Of a DNA stretch of 64,000 nt, positions 1-12,600 are shown in pieces; within the stretch, counting starts at the first letter, position 1; each line of letters opens with the position of its first letter. The position numbers and the translations under genes are program-made. The notes beneath the pieces are model-generated. The model saw nothing but the letters and a program-made list of their open reading frames with translations. It was not told where the DNA came from and ran no database searches. Origin of the DNA: an uncultured Cellulomonas sp. (GTDB lineage: Bacteria; Actinomycetota; Actinomycetes; Actinomycetales; Cellulomonadaceae); the NCBI RefSeq assembly GCF_947494015.1, contig NZ_CANLTL010000008.1:152965-216964 (forward strand). Reading direction: 5' to 3'.

Positions 1-290
1 TCCCGGCGCGCGAGCCGCGCGCCGATCGTGGCGAGGATCGCGCACAGCGCGTGCACCATCGACGTGACCCAGGTGCCGACGCTGGTCTCCTGGACCAGGC
101 TGAGCACGCTCAGGTGCCCGACCACGTCGGACCACAGCATCGCGACCAGGTGGCCCGCCGCCAGCACCGCCAGGACCACGACGAACAGGCGCGCCAGCCG
201 CCCGGTCAGCGTGGGGGCCACCACGATCTCCCGCCGGGGTGGCGACGGCACGGCCTGGGCGCGGGTCGGGGCGGGGGACTGCGGGTCCAT
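1..290 (-). CDS. Membrane protein of unknown function, N-terminal part only (runs off left edge)
   Basis: The frame starts at an ATG (288-290) preceded by a clear GGAGG ribosome binding site six bases upstream and stays open to the window edge, about 96 residues. The first 35 residues are polar and Pro/Arg rich. They are followed by a hydrophobic helix (RLFVVVLAVLAAGHLVAML) and, after a short loop, a second weaker hydrophobic stretch (MVHALCAILATIGARLA), so it looks like an integral membrane protein with a cytoplasmic N-terminal tail. No family could be recognised from this fragment, and the C-terminal part lies outside the window. It is transcribed away from the tRNA at 505-578. Confidence 0.6.
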   Translation of the reverse strand, partial: MDPQSPAPTRAQAVPSPPRREIVVAPTLTGRLARLFVVVLAVLAAGHLVAMLWSDVVGHLSVLSLVQETSVGTWVTSMVHALCAILATIGARLARR

Positions 291-354
291 GGGTTTCCTC
301 CGGGCAGAGCGGACCGGACTGCTCCCGGGCCTCGAGCCGGATCAGGCTGCCACG

Positions 355-376
355 CGCCGCGGGCGTTCCCGCGGCG
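355..376. terminator. GC-rich hairpin between the partial gene and the tRNA
   Basis: A perfect 9-bp inverted repeat (CGCCGCGGG / CCCGCGGCG) with a 4-base loop lies 130 bases downstream of the tRNA 3' end and upstream of the minus-strand membrane gene. It has no U-tract. It may terminate the tRNA transcript or sit in the 5' leader of the membrane gene; the sequence does not decide between them. Confidence 0.3.
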
Positions 377-504
377 TCCGCCGGGACGTCACCCGACCGG
401 CGCGCAGATTTCACCCCCGAGCCGGGCGTGGGCGTGGGCTCGCCGGGACACCGGAGGGTGTTCGGACCGCCGTCGACGACGTCGACCGTCGCCGCCCGCG
501 CCGG

Positions 505-578
505 TGCCCCCGACAGGGTTCGAACCTGCACTGGGCCGGGTTTAAGCCGGCTGCCTCTGCCGATTGGGCTACGGGGGC
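505..578 (-). tRNA. tRNA with UAA anticodon (leucine by anticodon), short variable arm
   Basis: The reverse strand folds as a complete 74-nt cloverleaf. The acceptor stem is GCCCCCG/CGGGGGC with discriminator A73, the D arm carries GG, the anticodon stem GCCGG/CCGGC encloses loop CTTAAAC, and the T arm is GCAGG-TTCGAAC-CCTGT. The anticodon is UAA, which reads UUA leucine codons. The 3' CCA is not encoded (the next bases read CCG). The odd point is the variable region: only five bases (CCAGT), where canonical bacterial tRNA-Leu is class II with a long variable arm. It may be an atypical tRNA-Leu or a tRNA-like RNA; the fold itself is convincing. Confidence 0.85.
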
Positions 579-690
579 CTGCCCCGCGGGCAGGGCCCCA
601 TCGTGCCAGCCCGCCCCGCCCGTCGGCGTGGGCGCCGCGTCCACCGGGTGGGCGCGGCGTCCCCCGGGTCGTCGTGCGGCGGGCATGCGC

Positions 691-720
691 GAGGCCCCGC
701 CGGTGGACCGGCGGGGCCTC
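691..720. terminator. Strong hairpin downstream of ndh
   Basis: A perfect 13-bp stem (GAGGCCCCGCCGG and its complement) with a TGGA loop lies 44 bases past the stop codon of the NADH dehydrogenase gene and before the tRNA. There is no U-tract, as is common for terminators in high-GC actinobacteria. It is the best candidate for the end of the ndh transcript. Confidence 0.7.
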
Positions 721-764
721 GGGTCACAGCTGGGCGCGACTCCTCACGGAGCTGCGCCGACGGG

Positions 765-2267
765 TCACTTGTCCCAGTTGCTGGCGTCCTTGGACGGGGC
801 CTTGCCCTGCTCGACGGAGACGTCCGGCGCGGTGCCCTGGTCCTTGGCGGTGGGTGGGGCGGCCTCGGCCTGCTCGGGCTTGACCTTGGGCGGCTCGGAG
901 GCGCTGCGGAACTCCGCCCGCGGATCGTGCAGCGACCCGAGCGCGACGACCTCGCGGCGGAACAGCAGGGAGCCGGTCCAGCCGGCCGCGATGCGCACCT
1001 TGCGGTTGAGCGTCGGCATGGCCATCACGTGGTAGCTGCGGTGCAGCACCCACGCCGGGAAGCCGCGGACCTTGATCGTGCCGAACATCTGCGCGACGCC
1101 CTTGTACATGCCCAGGGACGCCACGGCTCCGATGTTCTTGTGCTTGTAGTCGGTCGGCGTCGAGCTGCGCAGCACCTTGGCGAGGTTGTCGCCGATGTGA
1201 TTGCCCTCGCGCAGCGCGTGCTGGGCGTTCGGTGGGCAGAACTTGCCCGGGTTGACCAGGTCGGGGACCGCGGCGCAGTCCCCGGCGGCCCAGGCGTCGG
1301 GGACGATCGTCCCGTCCTCCTCGGCGATCTGCAGGGTGGGCAGGCAGATGACCCGACCCATCTTGTCCAGCGGCAGGTCCGAGTTCTTCAGCACCGGGTT
1401 CGCCTTGACGCCCGCGGTCCAGATGATCGTGTCCGAGTCGAACTCCGTCTTGTCCGACAGGACGACGTGGCCCCCGGTGCAGGAGTTGAGGAACGTCGAC
1501 AGGTGCACCTCGATGTTGCGCTTGCGCAGCTGCTCGAGCGTGTACCCGCCGAGCTCCTCGCTGACCTCCGGCAGGATGCGCGGCGAGCCCTCGACGAGCA
1601 CGAACCGCAGGTCCTCCGGCGCGATCGAGTCGTAGTAGCCGACGGCGGCACGGGCCATGTCCTCGAGCTCGGCGAGCGCCTCGACGCCGGCGAACCCGCC
1701 CCCGACGAAGGTGAAGGTCAGCAGCCGCTTGCGGGTCTCGGGGTCCCACGTCGACGACGCGACGTCGATCCGGTTGAGCACGTGGTTGCGGACCGCGACG
1801 GCTTCCTCGACGTTCTTGAAGCCGATCGCCTCCTCCGCCAGCCCCGGGATCGGCAGGGTCCGGGCCACCGAGCCCAGGCCGACGATGAGGTGGTCGTAGG
1901 TGATCCAGTACGGGTCGCCCTCCTCGGGCGTGATCTGCACGGTGCGCTCGGCGTGCTTGATCTCCGAGACGTGGCCCTGCAGCACGTCGACGCCCTTGAG
2001 CGCCCGGCGGTGCGGGGCGACGACGTTGCGCGGGTCGATCGACCCGGCCGCCGTCTCGGGCAGGAACGGGGCGTACGTCATGTACGGCCGCGGGTCGACG
2101 ACGACGATCGCCGCGTCCTGCTTGCCCAGCCGCTTGCGCAGGCGCCGCGCGGAGTACAGGCCGACCGTGCCGCCACCGAGGATGACGATGCGCGGGACCT
2201 TGCGAGGCCGGGGACCCGTCGCGCTCTTCGAGGCAGCGTCACCCGGGGTGGAGACAGTCGTGGTCAT
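765..2267 (-). CDS. ndh: Type II NADH dehydrogenase (NAD(P)/FAD-dependent oxidoreductase)
   Basis: This 500-residue protein is a non-proton-pumping NADH:quinone oxidoreductase that feeds electrons into the membrane quinone pool. An FAD-binding Rossmann motif (RIVILGGGTVGLYSARRL) lies near residues 24-41. A second, NADH-binding, glycine motif (FTFVGGGFAGVEALAEL) lies mid-protein, and the late FAD contact AAGDCAAVPDL is typical. The C-terminal 50 residues are charged and Lys/Ala/Pro rich. The ATG at 2267 is chosen because a TACCGT -10-like box ends eight bases before it, which fits a leaderless transcript. An in-frame ATG 12 codons upstream (2303) is the alternative. It stands 80 bases after ppx and has its own hairpin downstream. 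Confidence 0.9.
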   Translation of the reverse strand: MTTTVSTPGDAASKSATGPRPRKVPRIVILGGGTVGLYSARRLRKRLGKQDAAIVVVDPRPYMTYAPFLPETAAGSIDPRNVVAPHRRALKGVDVLQGHVSEIKHAERTVQITPEEGDPYWITYDHLIVGLGSVARTLPIPGLAEEAIGFKNVEEAVAVRNHVLNRIDVASSTWDPETRKRLLTFTFVGGGFAGVEALAELEDMARAAVGYYDSIAPEDLRFVLVEGSPRILPEVSEELGGYTLEQLRKRNIEVHLSTFLNSCTGGHVVLSDKTEFDSDTIIWTAGVKANPVLKNSDLPLDKMGRVICLPTLQIAEEDGTIVPDAWAAGDCAAVPDLVNPGKFCPPNAQHALREGNHIGDNLAKVLRSSTPTDYKHKNIGAVASLGMYKGVAQMFGTIKVRGFPAWVLHRSYHVMAMPTLNRKVRIAAGWTGSLLFRREVVALGSLHDPRAEFRSASEPPKVKPEQAEAAPPTAKDQGTAPDVSVEQGKAPSKDASNWDK

Positions 2268-2274
2268 ACCCCGA

Positions 2275-2280
2275 ACGGTA
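2275..2280 (-). promoter_or_regulatory. Candidate -10 box for a leaderless ndh transcript
   Basis: On the minus strand TACCGT (TANNNT type) is followed by exactly seven bases and then the ndh ATG. A weak -35-like ATGAAG lies 17 bases further upstream. The geometry matches leaderless actinobacterial promoters, and no Shine-Dalgarno sequence precedes the ATG. No transcript evidence is available. Confidence 0.4.
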
Positions 2281-2347
2281 GCCTGCCCGCGTAGGACCTT
2301 CATCCCGGTACCGGTGATACCGGCCACACCCCCGGGTCGGTCCGGCC

Positions 2348-3322
2348 CTAGCCGTCCACCTGGCGCCCGGCGGCGTCCGCCGCGCTGAGCGCGATGCCGT
2401 CGAGGATGTCGTGCTCGGACGTGACCACCTCGGTGAGCCGGCCGCCGGCCTTCGCGACCTCGCCCTGCACGCGCGCGATGACGTCGGACCACACCAGCGC
2501 GCCGGCGCCGATGACGTCGACCCGGCCGGGGTGCATGAACGGCAGCGCGGCCCGCTCGGCGCGCGTGCGGCCGAGCAGGTCCGCGCACGCGGTCAGCACG
2601 GTGTCGACACCGAGCACCGCCCCGTGGATCCGTCCCGGGTCGTAGCCGGGCAGCCGCTGCGCGTGGGCGGTCACCGTGGTGACCGAGCCGGCCACCCCGA
2701 TCAGGGTCGCGGTGCGGCCGAGCGGCACCTCGGCGGCCGCGGCGTCCAGCGCCGCCCGGACGTCGGCGGTGGCGGCGGCGGCCTGCGCGGGCGACGGCGG
2801 GTCGTCGTGCAGATGGCGCTCGGTCAGGCGGACGCACCCGACGTCCATCGAGACCATCGAGTCCGGCGAGGAGCTGCCCAGGACGAGCTCGGTGGACCCG
2901 CCGCCGATGTCGACCACCAGGAACGGTCCCGGGTGCCGGCCCGCCAGCACGCTGGTGGCGCCGCGGAACGACAGCGACGCCTCCTCGTGGCCACCGACCA
3001 CCTCGGGCTCGATGCCGAGGATCGCACGCACGCCGTCGACGAAGTCGGCCCGGTTCTCCGCGTCACGCGAGGCCGAGGTGGCGACGAACCGGACCCGCTC
3101 GACGCCGAGGCGCTCGCAGGTGTCGGCGTAGTCCCGGGTGGCGGCCAGCGTCCGCTCGAGCGCCTCGGGGGCCAGCCGACCGGTGCGGTCCACGCCCTGC
3201 CCGAGCCGGACGACCTCCATCCGGCGGTCCAGGTCCGTCAGCGTCCCGGCGCCGGGGTCGACGTCCGCGACCAGGAGGCGGATGGAGTTGGTCCCGCAGT
3301 CGATGGCAGCCACGCGTGTCAT
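2348..3322 (-). CDS. ppx: Ppx/GppA exopolyphosphatase family protein
   Basis: A 324-residue member of the ASKHA-fold Ppx/GppA family, which hydrolyses inorganic polyphosphate and/or pppGpp. The N-terminal phosphate loop AIDCGTNSIRLLVADVD starts at residue 6, and the second phosphate motif LVVDIGGGSTELVLG lies near residue 135. The length is that of the short actinobacterial two-domain form, without the C-terminal HD domain of E. coli Ppx. The start is the ATG at 3322. It follows the DUF501 gene by 25 bases on the same strand, the usual actinobacterial order eno-ftsB-DUF501-ppx, so the last two genes are likely co-transcribed. The substrate preference cannot be told from sequence. Confidence 0.9.
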   Translation of the reverse strand: MTRVAAIDCGTNSIRLLVADVDPGAGTLTDLDRRMEVVRLGQGVDRTGRLAPEALERTLAATRDYADTCERLGVERVRFVATSASRDAENRADFVDGVRAILGIEPEVVGGHEEASLSFRGATSVLAGRHPGPFLVVDIGGGSTELVLGSSSPDSMVSMDVGCVRLTERHLHDDPPSPAQAAAATADVRAALDAAAAEVPLGRTATLIGVAGSVTTVTAHAQRLPGYDPGRIHGAVLGVDTVLTACADLLGRTRAERAALPFMHPGRVDVIGAGALVWSDVIARVQGEVAKAGGRLTEVVTSEHDILDGIALSAADAAGRQVDG

Positions 3323-3347
3323 GACGCCAGCCTGCCATCCGGCACGG

Positions 3348-3866
3348 TCAGCAGCTGCAGCGGTCGGGGCGCCAGGTGTCGCGGATGAGCGCGAGCGCCT
3401 CGTCGCCCAGCGGGTTCACCCCGGGGCCGGCCGCAAGCGCGTGGCCGACCAGCACGTGCAGGCACTTCACCCGGGTCGGCATCCCCCCGGCGGAGATGCC
3501 GGCGATCTCCTCGACGTGACCGAGCTGCTCACGCTGGGCGAGGTAGTGCTCGTGCGCGCGCGCGTAGCGGGCCGCGAGCTCGGCGTCGTCGGCCAGGCGG
3601 GCGGTCCACTCCTTCATCAGGCCGCCGGCCTCGAGCGTGCTCACGGCGGCGACCGCGCCGGGAGCGGTGAGGTAGTACGTCGTGGGGAACGGGGTGCCGT
3701 CGTCCAGGCGTGGCGCGGTGCGCACCACCAGCGGGCGGCCGCACACGCAGCGCGCGGCGATGCCGACGACGCCGCGCGGGACCCGGCCGAGCTGCTCGGT
3801 CAGGGTGTCCAGGTCGCGCTGGACGACGGTCTCGCCCGTCGCGTACGGCTGTGGGGGGTCGATCAC
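3348..3866 (-). CDS. DUF501 family protein
   Basis: This 172-residue cytoplasmic protein matches DUF501, a conserved actinobacterial family of unknown function. Recognisable features are EQLGRVPRGVVGIAARC, a CxC-type cysteine pair (ARCVCGRP) and TPFPTTYYLTAPGAVAAVSTLE, and the protein ends in CSC. The start is a GTG at 3866; no strong ribosome binding site helps the choice. It lies between the FtsB/DivIC gene and ppx in conserved order, which is the main reason to expect a housekeeping role. No enzymatic function can be assigned. Confidence 0.85.
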   Translation of the reverse strand: MIDPPQPYATGETVVQRDLDTLTEQLGRVPRGVVGIAARCVCGRPLVVRTAPRLDDGTPFPTTYYLTAPGAVAAVSTLEAGGLMKEWTARLADDAELAARYARAHEHYLAQREQLGHVEEIAGISAGGMPTRVKCLHVLVGHALAAGPGVNPLGDEALALIRDTWRPDRCSC

Positions 3867-3885
3867 GGGAATCCGTCCGTCGTGG

Positions 3886-3904
3886 GCCCGCCCCGAGGGC
3901 GGGC
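3886..3904. terminator. Short GC hairpin between ftsB and DUF501
   Basis: A perfect 8-bp inverted repeat (GCCCGCCC / GGGCGGGC) with a 3-base loop lies 88 bases downstream of the ftsB stop and 20 bases upstream of the DUF501 GTG. It could be a weak terminator or attenuator between the two genes; the tight loop and lack of a U-tract keep confidence low. Confidence 0.35.
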
Positions 3905-3991
3905 GTGGTGGTGGTGCTGCGCGCCGGTCGTCACCCCTGCGGGGGGGCGCCGGTGCGCGTCGTCGGAGGCCCGGTGGGGCGACCGACGGGG

Positions 3992-4738
3992 TCAGGGTGC
4001 CGGCAGGTCCGCCGGGGTGCCGGTCGTGGGCTCCACCGCGGGGTCGACGCCGGACCCGTCCTCCGCGACCTGCGCCTCACCCGCCATCCGGACCGACTCC
4101 CAGATGGTGGTGTACCAGGGCGTCGTGGTGCCCTCGGGGACGAGCGCCGGACCGACCCCCGCCTCCGGCACCGCGGGCGCCGTCGGGTCGGGGACGACCT
4201 GGGGGTCCACGACGCGGTAGGACGTCTCCCCCGGCCGGACGAAGGCCAGCCTGCCGCGCGCCTGGGCCGCGACGTAGGCGGGGTCGTCCCATCGCTCGAG
4301 CTCCGCCCGCAGCTCCTCGGTCCGGTCGCGTGCCGTGGCCAGCTCCGATGCGAGCTGGCGGTTCTCGGCCTGCTGGGCCAGGTGCGCGCGCACGGTCGGG
4401 AAGAGCAGCACGAACGCCAGCAGCAGCACGACGAAGAGCACCATCGCGCGGACCGTGAACATCCGCGGCAGCCGGCTGGCCGGCTCGTGGGCGGCGCCGG
4501 CGACGCCGCGGACCGGCGCACCGGCCGACCCCCGCGAGGCCGGGCCGGTCGAGGCGGCACGGCCACCCGATCGCCCCGCCGCGCCCCGCGACGGACGCGC
4601 GCCGGGCCGACCGGACGACGCCCGGCCGGTGACCGGCCGGCCGCCGCGCGGGGTCGGCACCCCACGGGCCGCCGCCGTCGTCCCCGAGGTCTGCTCCCGG
4701 GCGCCCGCGTGCGGTGAGCTCGGGCGGCGGGGGGACAT
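3992..4738 (-). CDS. FtsB/DivIC-type septum formation initiator protein
   Basis: A 248-residue bitopic protein of the septum formation initiator (FtsB/DivIC) family, which with FtsL and FtsQ/DivIB forms a regulatory complex of the divisome. Residues 1-90 are a basic, Arg/Gly/Pro/Ala-rich cytoplasmic tail. One transmembrane helix (AMVLFVVLLLAFVLLFPTV) follows, then a coiled coil (QQAENRQLASELATARDRTE) and the family signature WDDPAYVAAQARGRLAFVRPGE. An acidic, Pro-rich extracytoplasmic tail ends the protein. The ATG at 4738 gives a tail typical of actinobacterial members; a longer frame upstream has no support. It lies just downstream of eno, as is usual in this phylum. Confidence 0.88.
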   Translation of the reverse strand: MSPRRPSSPHAGAREQTSGTTAAARGVPTPRGGRPVTGRASSGRPGARPSRGAAGRSGGRAASTGPASRGSAGAPVRGVAGAAHEPASRLPRMFTVRAMVLFVVLLLAFVLLFPTVRAHLAQQAENRQLASELATARDRTEELRAELERWDDPAYVAAQARGRLAFVRPGETSYRVVDPQVVPDPTAPAVPEAGVGPALVPEGTTTPWYTTIWESVRMAGEAQVAEDGSGVDPAVEPTTGTPADLPAP

Positions 4739-4829
4739 GGGGTCGATTCTGCCTTCCGTCGGGCGGTTCGGGCCGCAGCCCCCGGTCTTCGACGTGTCCT
4801 GCCCGCCGCCGGGCTCGACCGCCGGCACG

Positions 4830-4866
4830 CCCGAGCCCGGCGACCCCACGGATCGCCGGGCTCGGG
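4830..4866. terminator. Hairpin between eno and ftsB
   Basis: A perfect 14-bp inverted repeat (CCCGAGCCCGGCGA and its complement at 4853-4866) with a 9-base loop lies about 100 bases past the eno stop codon and 90 bases before the ftsB start. It is a plausible transcription terminator for eno. Confidence 0.55.
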
Positions 4867-4895
4867 TGGGCCACACGCGGACGGGCCGCGGTCGG

Positions 4896-8003
<3,108 letters not shown>

Positions 8004-8087
8004 GCTCGGCCCCCCGTCCTGCCGCTCCCCCGCGGGTCAGGGCCGCGGTTGCGCTCCCCATCGGCCGGTGCGGGCGCCCGATGAGGG

Positions 8088-8840
8088 TCAGCCCGTCTCG
8101 AGCGCCCGGATCGTGGCCTCCGCCGTGCGTGACGCGGCGCGCAGGGCAGCCTCCGCGTCGACCCCCGCAGCCCCCGCCTCGGCCACCAGCCGCAGCAGCC
8201 GGGCACCGATCCGAGCCGCCGCGGCCTCGCCGGCCGGCCCGTCCGCCGACCGGGCGGTGTGCTGGTCGGCGACCCGGTCGACGTCGACCACCAGACCGGC
8301 GCGCTCGGCGCGCGCGAGCACCTTGGCGGCGCGCGACAGCGCGCCCTGGGCGAGCGGGACGCCGTCGAGCACGGAGGTCCGGGCCTTCTCCGCCTTCTTG
8401 ATCCGGTCCCAGCGGACGTGCAGGTCCCCGCCGGCGTCCTCGCCGCCGGCCCCGTGGGTGTCGTCGGCGGCGCTGTCGGCGGCGAACACGTGCGGGTGGC
8501 GCCGGACGAGCTTGGCGGTCAGCCCGTCGGCGACGTCGTCCAGGTCGAACGGGTCGGTCGGGTGCTCCTGGGCGACGCGGGCGTGGAAGACGACCTGCAG
8601 CAGGACGTCGCCGAGCTCCTCGCGCATCTCGACCCGGTCGTCGTTCTCGATCGCCTCGGCGAGCTCGTGCGACTCCTCGAGCAGGTACGGCACCAGCGAG
8701 CGGTGCGACTGCCGGGCGTCCCAGGGGCAACCGCCCGGCGATCGGAGGGTGTCCATGACCTCGACCAGCCGGCGCACCCCCGCGCCGTCACCGGCCGCAC
8801 CGGCAGCGGCCACCTGGGGACCGACCGCGTCGGGCGTCAC
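8088..8840 (-). CDS. mazG: MazG nucleotide pyrophosphohydrolase
   Basis: A 250-residue MazG family NTP pyrophosphohydrolase, which hydrolyses (d)NTPs to NMP and pyrophosphate for nucleotide pool cleaning. The first domain shows GGCPWDARQSHRSLVPYLLEES, the EExxE...ExxD metal ligands (ESHELAEAIENDD, EELGDVLLQVVFHARVA) and VRRHPHVF. The C-terminal half is degenerate and Ala rich. The GTG at 8840 is chosen because it overlaps the TGA of the upstream lipoprotein gene (GTGA), which suggests translational coupling; a GTG eight codons upstream is the alternative. The order mfd / lipoprotein / mazG is conserved in related actinobacteria. Confidence 0.92.
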   Translation of the reverse strand: MTPDAVGPQVAAAGAAGDGAGVRRLVEVMDTLRSPGGCPWDARQSHRSLVPYLLEESHELAEAIENDDRVEMREELGDVLLQVVFHARVAQEHPTDPFDLDDVADGLTAKLVRRHPHVFAADSAADDTHGAGGEDAGGDLHVRWDRIKKAEKARTSVLDGVPLAQGALSRAAKVLARAERAGLVVDVDRVADQHTARSADGPAGEAAAARIGARLLRLVAEAGAAGVDAEAALRAASRTAEATIRALETG

Positions 8841-9412
8841 GCCGGGTCGGGAGCGACGAGCCACGGACGGTCGGCCGGCAGTATCCCGCCCTCGGCGAAG
8901 TCCAGCCGGCCGTACCGCGGGTTGACCTCGACGTCGAGGTCGAGGAGCTCGTCGTTGAGCTGGGCCACGACCCGCTCGGCGTCCGGGAGCTGCTGCAGCT
9001 GCTGCTGGAGCAGGGTGAACCGCGCCACCGACAGCGCGCCGTCACTGAAGTCGCCCGGGGCGGCGCCGTCCGTCCCCTGGCCGGCCTGGGCACCCCGGGA
9101 GAGGTTGTCGAGGACCTCGCGGGCCTGCTGGTCGGAGACCGTGATGCCGCTCTGGGCGGCGACCCGCTCGAAGGTCGGCTCGGCGACGAGGATGACCAGG
9201 ATCGCGGCCGGGGTGGCGTCCTGCAGGTACGGCCCGAGCTCGGCGGTCGCGGCGTCCAGCTCGGCGACCGGGATGGTTCGACCCTCCACCAGGGCGGCGG
9301 CACCGCTCTGCTGGGTGCACCCGCCGGCCACCAGCGCCGCGAGGGCCACCACGCCCGCGGCTGCGCGCCGCCGTACCGAAGACCGCACCGTCACTGCCGG
9401 GCGCACCGTCAC
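8837..9412 (-). CDS. Lipoprotein with SurA N-terminal-like domain
   Basis: This protein is about 191 residues with an N-terminal lipoprotein signal: arginine-rich n-region, hydrophobic stretch AAAGVVALAALVAG and lipobox VAGGC, so it should be anchored outside the membrane. The mature part has a SurA/trigger-factor-like chaperone domain pattern (ISVSDQQAREVLDNL-type helices, DAERVVAQLNDELLDLDVEVNPRYG) but no PPIase domain. The GTG at 9412 is preferred because GGAGG lies six bases before it; an ATG at 9436 in frame is the alternative. It ends in a GTGA overlap with mazG and follows mfd by about 200 bases. A role in folding exported proteins is inferred. Confidence 0.8.
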   Translation of the reverse strand: MTVRPAVTVRSSVRRRAAAGVVALAALVAGGCTQQSGAAALVEGRTIPVAELDAATAELGPYLQDATPAAILVILVAEPTFERVAAQSGITVSDQQAREVLDNLSRGAQAGQGTDGAAPGDFSDGALSVARFTLLQQQLQQLPDAERVVAQLNDELLDLDVEVNPRYGRLDFAEGGILPADRPWLVAPDPA

Positions 9413-9610
9413 CGCAGACCTCCACGTGCTCGCCATCGCGTCGTCGTCGACCGCTGCACATGCTAGGCCGCACGGGGCCGACGACGGGCCGGGCCGCGCG
9501 GCGCACCGGCGCGGCGTGCGCCGACGGCACCGACGGGGCCGTGCCGGTACCCGACGGAACGTGACCGTGGCCACCGGCGGTCGAGGCGGTGGCGCCGCCC
9601 CGGCCGCGGG

Positions 9611-12600
9611 TCAGCGCGCGGCCGCTGCGGTCCCCACCGCCGCCGCGGTCGCGACGTCGCCGACGATCACCGCGTCGACCAGCTGACGGGCCCACGCGAG
9701 CACGTCCGCGCCGTGCAGGGGCTTGCCGCCGATCCGCGCCGTCGTCGGGAACGGGACCAGGATGGTGCGCAGCGCCGGCTTCTGGACGGTGCCCGGGTAC
9801 AGGCGCTTGAGCCGCAGCTGGGCGGACTCCGGCAGCTCCACCGGGGCCAGCCGGACGAACTTGCCCTGCGCGGTGACGTCGGTCAGGCCTGCCGCGCGTG
9901 CGGCGTTGCGGAACCCGGCGACCGCGAACAGGTTCTCCACGACCTCCGGCACGGGGCCGTACCGGTCGACGAGCTCGGCCCGGACGCCCGCGATGTCGTC
10001 CGCGGAACCCGCTCCCGCGATCTTGCGGTACGCCTCCAGGCGCAGCCGCTCGTGCGCGATGTAGTCGTGCGGGATGTGCGCGTCGACCGGCAGCTCGATG
10101 GTGACCTCGGGCGCCTCGGGCTCGCTGTCACCACGGAACGAGGCGACCGCCTCGCCGACCATCCGGATGTAGAGGTCGAACCCGACCCCGGCGATGTGCC
10201 CGGACTGCTCACCGCCCAGCAGGTTCCCGGCGCCGCGGATCTCGAGGTCCTTCATGGCGATCTGGATGCCGGACCCCAGGTCGGTGTGCGCCGCCATGGT
10301 CGCGAGCCGGTCGTGCGCGGTCTCGGTGAGCGGTCGCTCGGGCGGGTACAGGAAGTAGGCGTACGCCCGCTCACGCCCGCGCCCGACCCGACCGCGCAGC
10401 TGGTGCAGCTGGGACAGGCCCAGCACGTCGGCGCGCTCGAGGATGAGGGTGTTGGCGTTGGAGATGTCCAGGCCGGTCTCGACGATCGTCGTGCAGACGA
10501 GGACGTCGAACTTCTTCTCCCAGAAGTCCGCGATGACCTGCTCGAGCGTGTGCTCGTTCATCTTCCCGTGCGCGACGGCGACCCGGGCCTCGGGCACGAG
10601 CTCGTGCAGCCGGGCCGCGGTGCGCTCGATGGACTCCACCTTGTTGTGGACGTAGAAGACCTGGCCCTCGCGCAGGAGCTCGCGCCGGACCGCGGCGGTG
10701 ATCTGCTTCTCGTCGTACGCGCCGACGAACGTCAGGACGGGGTGGCGCTCCTCCGGCGGGGTGGCCAGGGTGGACATCTCCCGGATGCCGGTGACGGCCA
10801 TCTCCAGGGTGCGCGGGATCGGCGTCGCGCTCATCGCGAGCACGTCGACGTTGGTCCGCAGCTGCTTGAGCGTCTCCTTGTGCTCGACGCCGAAGCGCTG
10901 CTCCTCGTCGACGATCACCAGGCCGAGGTCCTTGAACCGCACCTCGCCGGTGATCAGCCGGTGGGTGCCGATGACGACGTCGACGCTGCCGTCGGCGAGA
11001 CCGGCGACGACCTCCTTGGCCTCGGCGTCGGTCTGGAAGCGGGACAGCGAGCGGACCGTCACCGGGAACGGCGCGTACCGCTCGGTGAACGTGTCCAGGT
11101 GCTGCTGGACCAGCAGCGTCGTCGGGACCAGGACGGCGACCTGCTTGCCGTCCTGAACCGCCTTGAAGGCGGCACGGATCGCGATCTCCGTCTTGCCGTA
11201 GCCGACGTCGCCGCACACGAGCCGGTCCATCGGGACCGACTTCTCCATGTCCGCCTTGACCTCCTCGATGGTGGCGAGCTGGTCGGGCGTCTCGACGTAG
11301 GCGAAGGCGTCCTCGAGCTCGCGCTGCCACGGGGTGTCGGGGCCGAAGGCGTGCCCGGCCGTGGCCATCCGCGCGGAGTACAGCCGGATGAGCTCACCGG
11401 CGATCTCCTTGATCGCCTTGCGGGCGCGGCCCTTGGTCTTGGCCCAGTCCCCGCCGCCCATCTTGTTCAGCGACGGCGACTCGCCTCCGGAGTACTTGGT
11501 GACCTGGTCGAGCTGGTCGGTCGGCACGAACAGCCGGTCGCCCGGCTGCCCGCGCTTGGACGACGCGTACTCGATGACCATGTACTCGCGAGTGGCGGCG
11601 TTGGCCCCGGCGCCCAGGGTGCGCTGGACCAGCTCGACGAACTTGCCGACGCCGTGCTGCTCGTGCACGACGAAGTCCCCGGTGCGCAGCTGCAGCGGGT
11701 CGACGACGTTGCGGCGCCGCGACGGCATCCGGCGCATGTCCTTCGTGGAGGCGCCCGCGCGGCCGGTCAGGTCCGACTCGGAGAACACCGCCAGGCGCAG
11801 GTCCGGCGAGACGAACCCCGGCCCGACCGGGGCCGGGGTCACCAGCACCACGCCGCCGTCGGGCTCGGCGCCGATCTCGCCGACCAGCCGGGCCGGGACG
11901 TCGGCGGCGACGAGCTGCTCGACCATCCGCCGGGCGGGCCCGTGACCCTCGGTGGTCAGCACCAGCCGCCACCCGTCGCGCTGCAGAGCGCGCACGTCGG
12001 TGACGGCGCGCTCGACGTCGCCGCGGTAGCCCTCGACGTCGCGCGCGGCGAGCGTGAGGGTCGTCGCCTCGTCGTCGTCGGTGTGCCGGGCGTCGCCGAC
12101 GGTGCCGGTCGCGTCGTCGTCGGCGTCGGACGGCGCCATGCCGAACGCGCTCAGCGTCCACCAGCCCAGCCCGCGCCGGGCGGCGATGTGCCGGACGTCG
12201 GCGAAGGTCGCAAACGAGGCGGCCCGCAGGTCCAGCGGGGTCTGGCCGCCCGCTGCGGCCGAGGTCCAGGCCGCGGCGAGGAACTCCTCGGTGGTCGCGA
12301 CCAGGTCGTGGGCACGGCGGCGGACGCGCTCGGGGTCCGCGACGACCAGGAGCGCGTCCGCGCGGACGAGCTCCAGGACCGGCACCATCGAGTCGACCAG
12401 CGCCGGGGCGAGGGACTCCATGCCCTCCACGGCGATGCCCTGGGCCAGGCGGTCGAGCATCTCCGCGGCGCCGGGCAGCTGCTCGGCGAGCTCGGCGGCG
12501 CGGGCACGCACGGCCTCGGTGAGCAGGATCTCCCGGCACGGCGGCGCCCACACGCCGTGGTTGGCGACCTCGAGGGAGCGCTGGTCGGCGACGGCGAACC

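Noticed and set aside
564..2294. Plus-strand open frame of 576 codons opposite ndh
   Set aside because: It is a high-GC shadow of the NADH dehydrogenase gene and has no domain or ribosome binding site.
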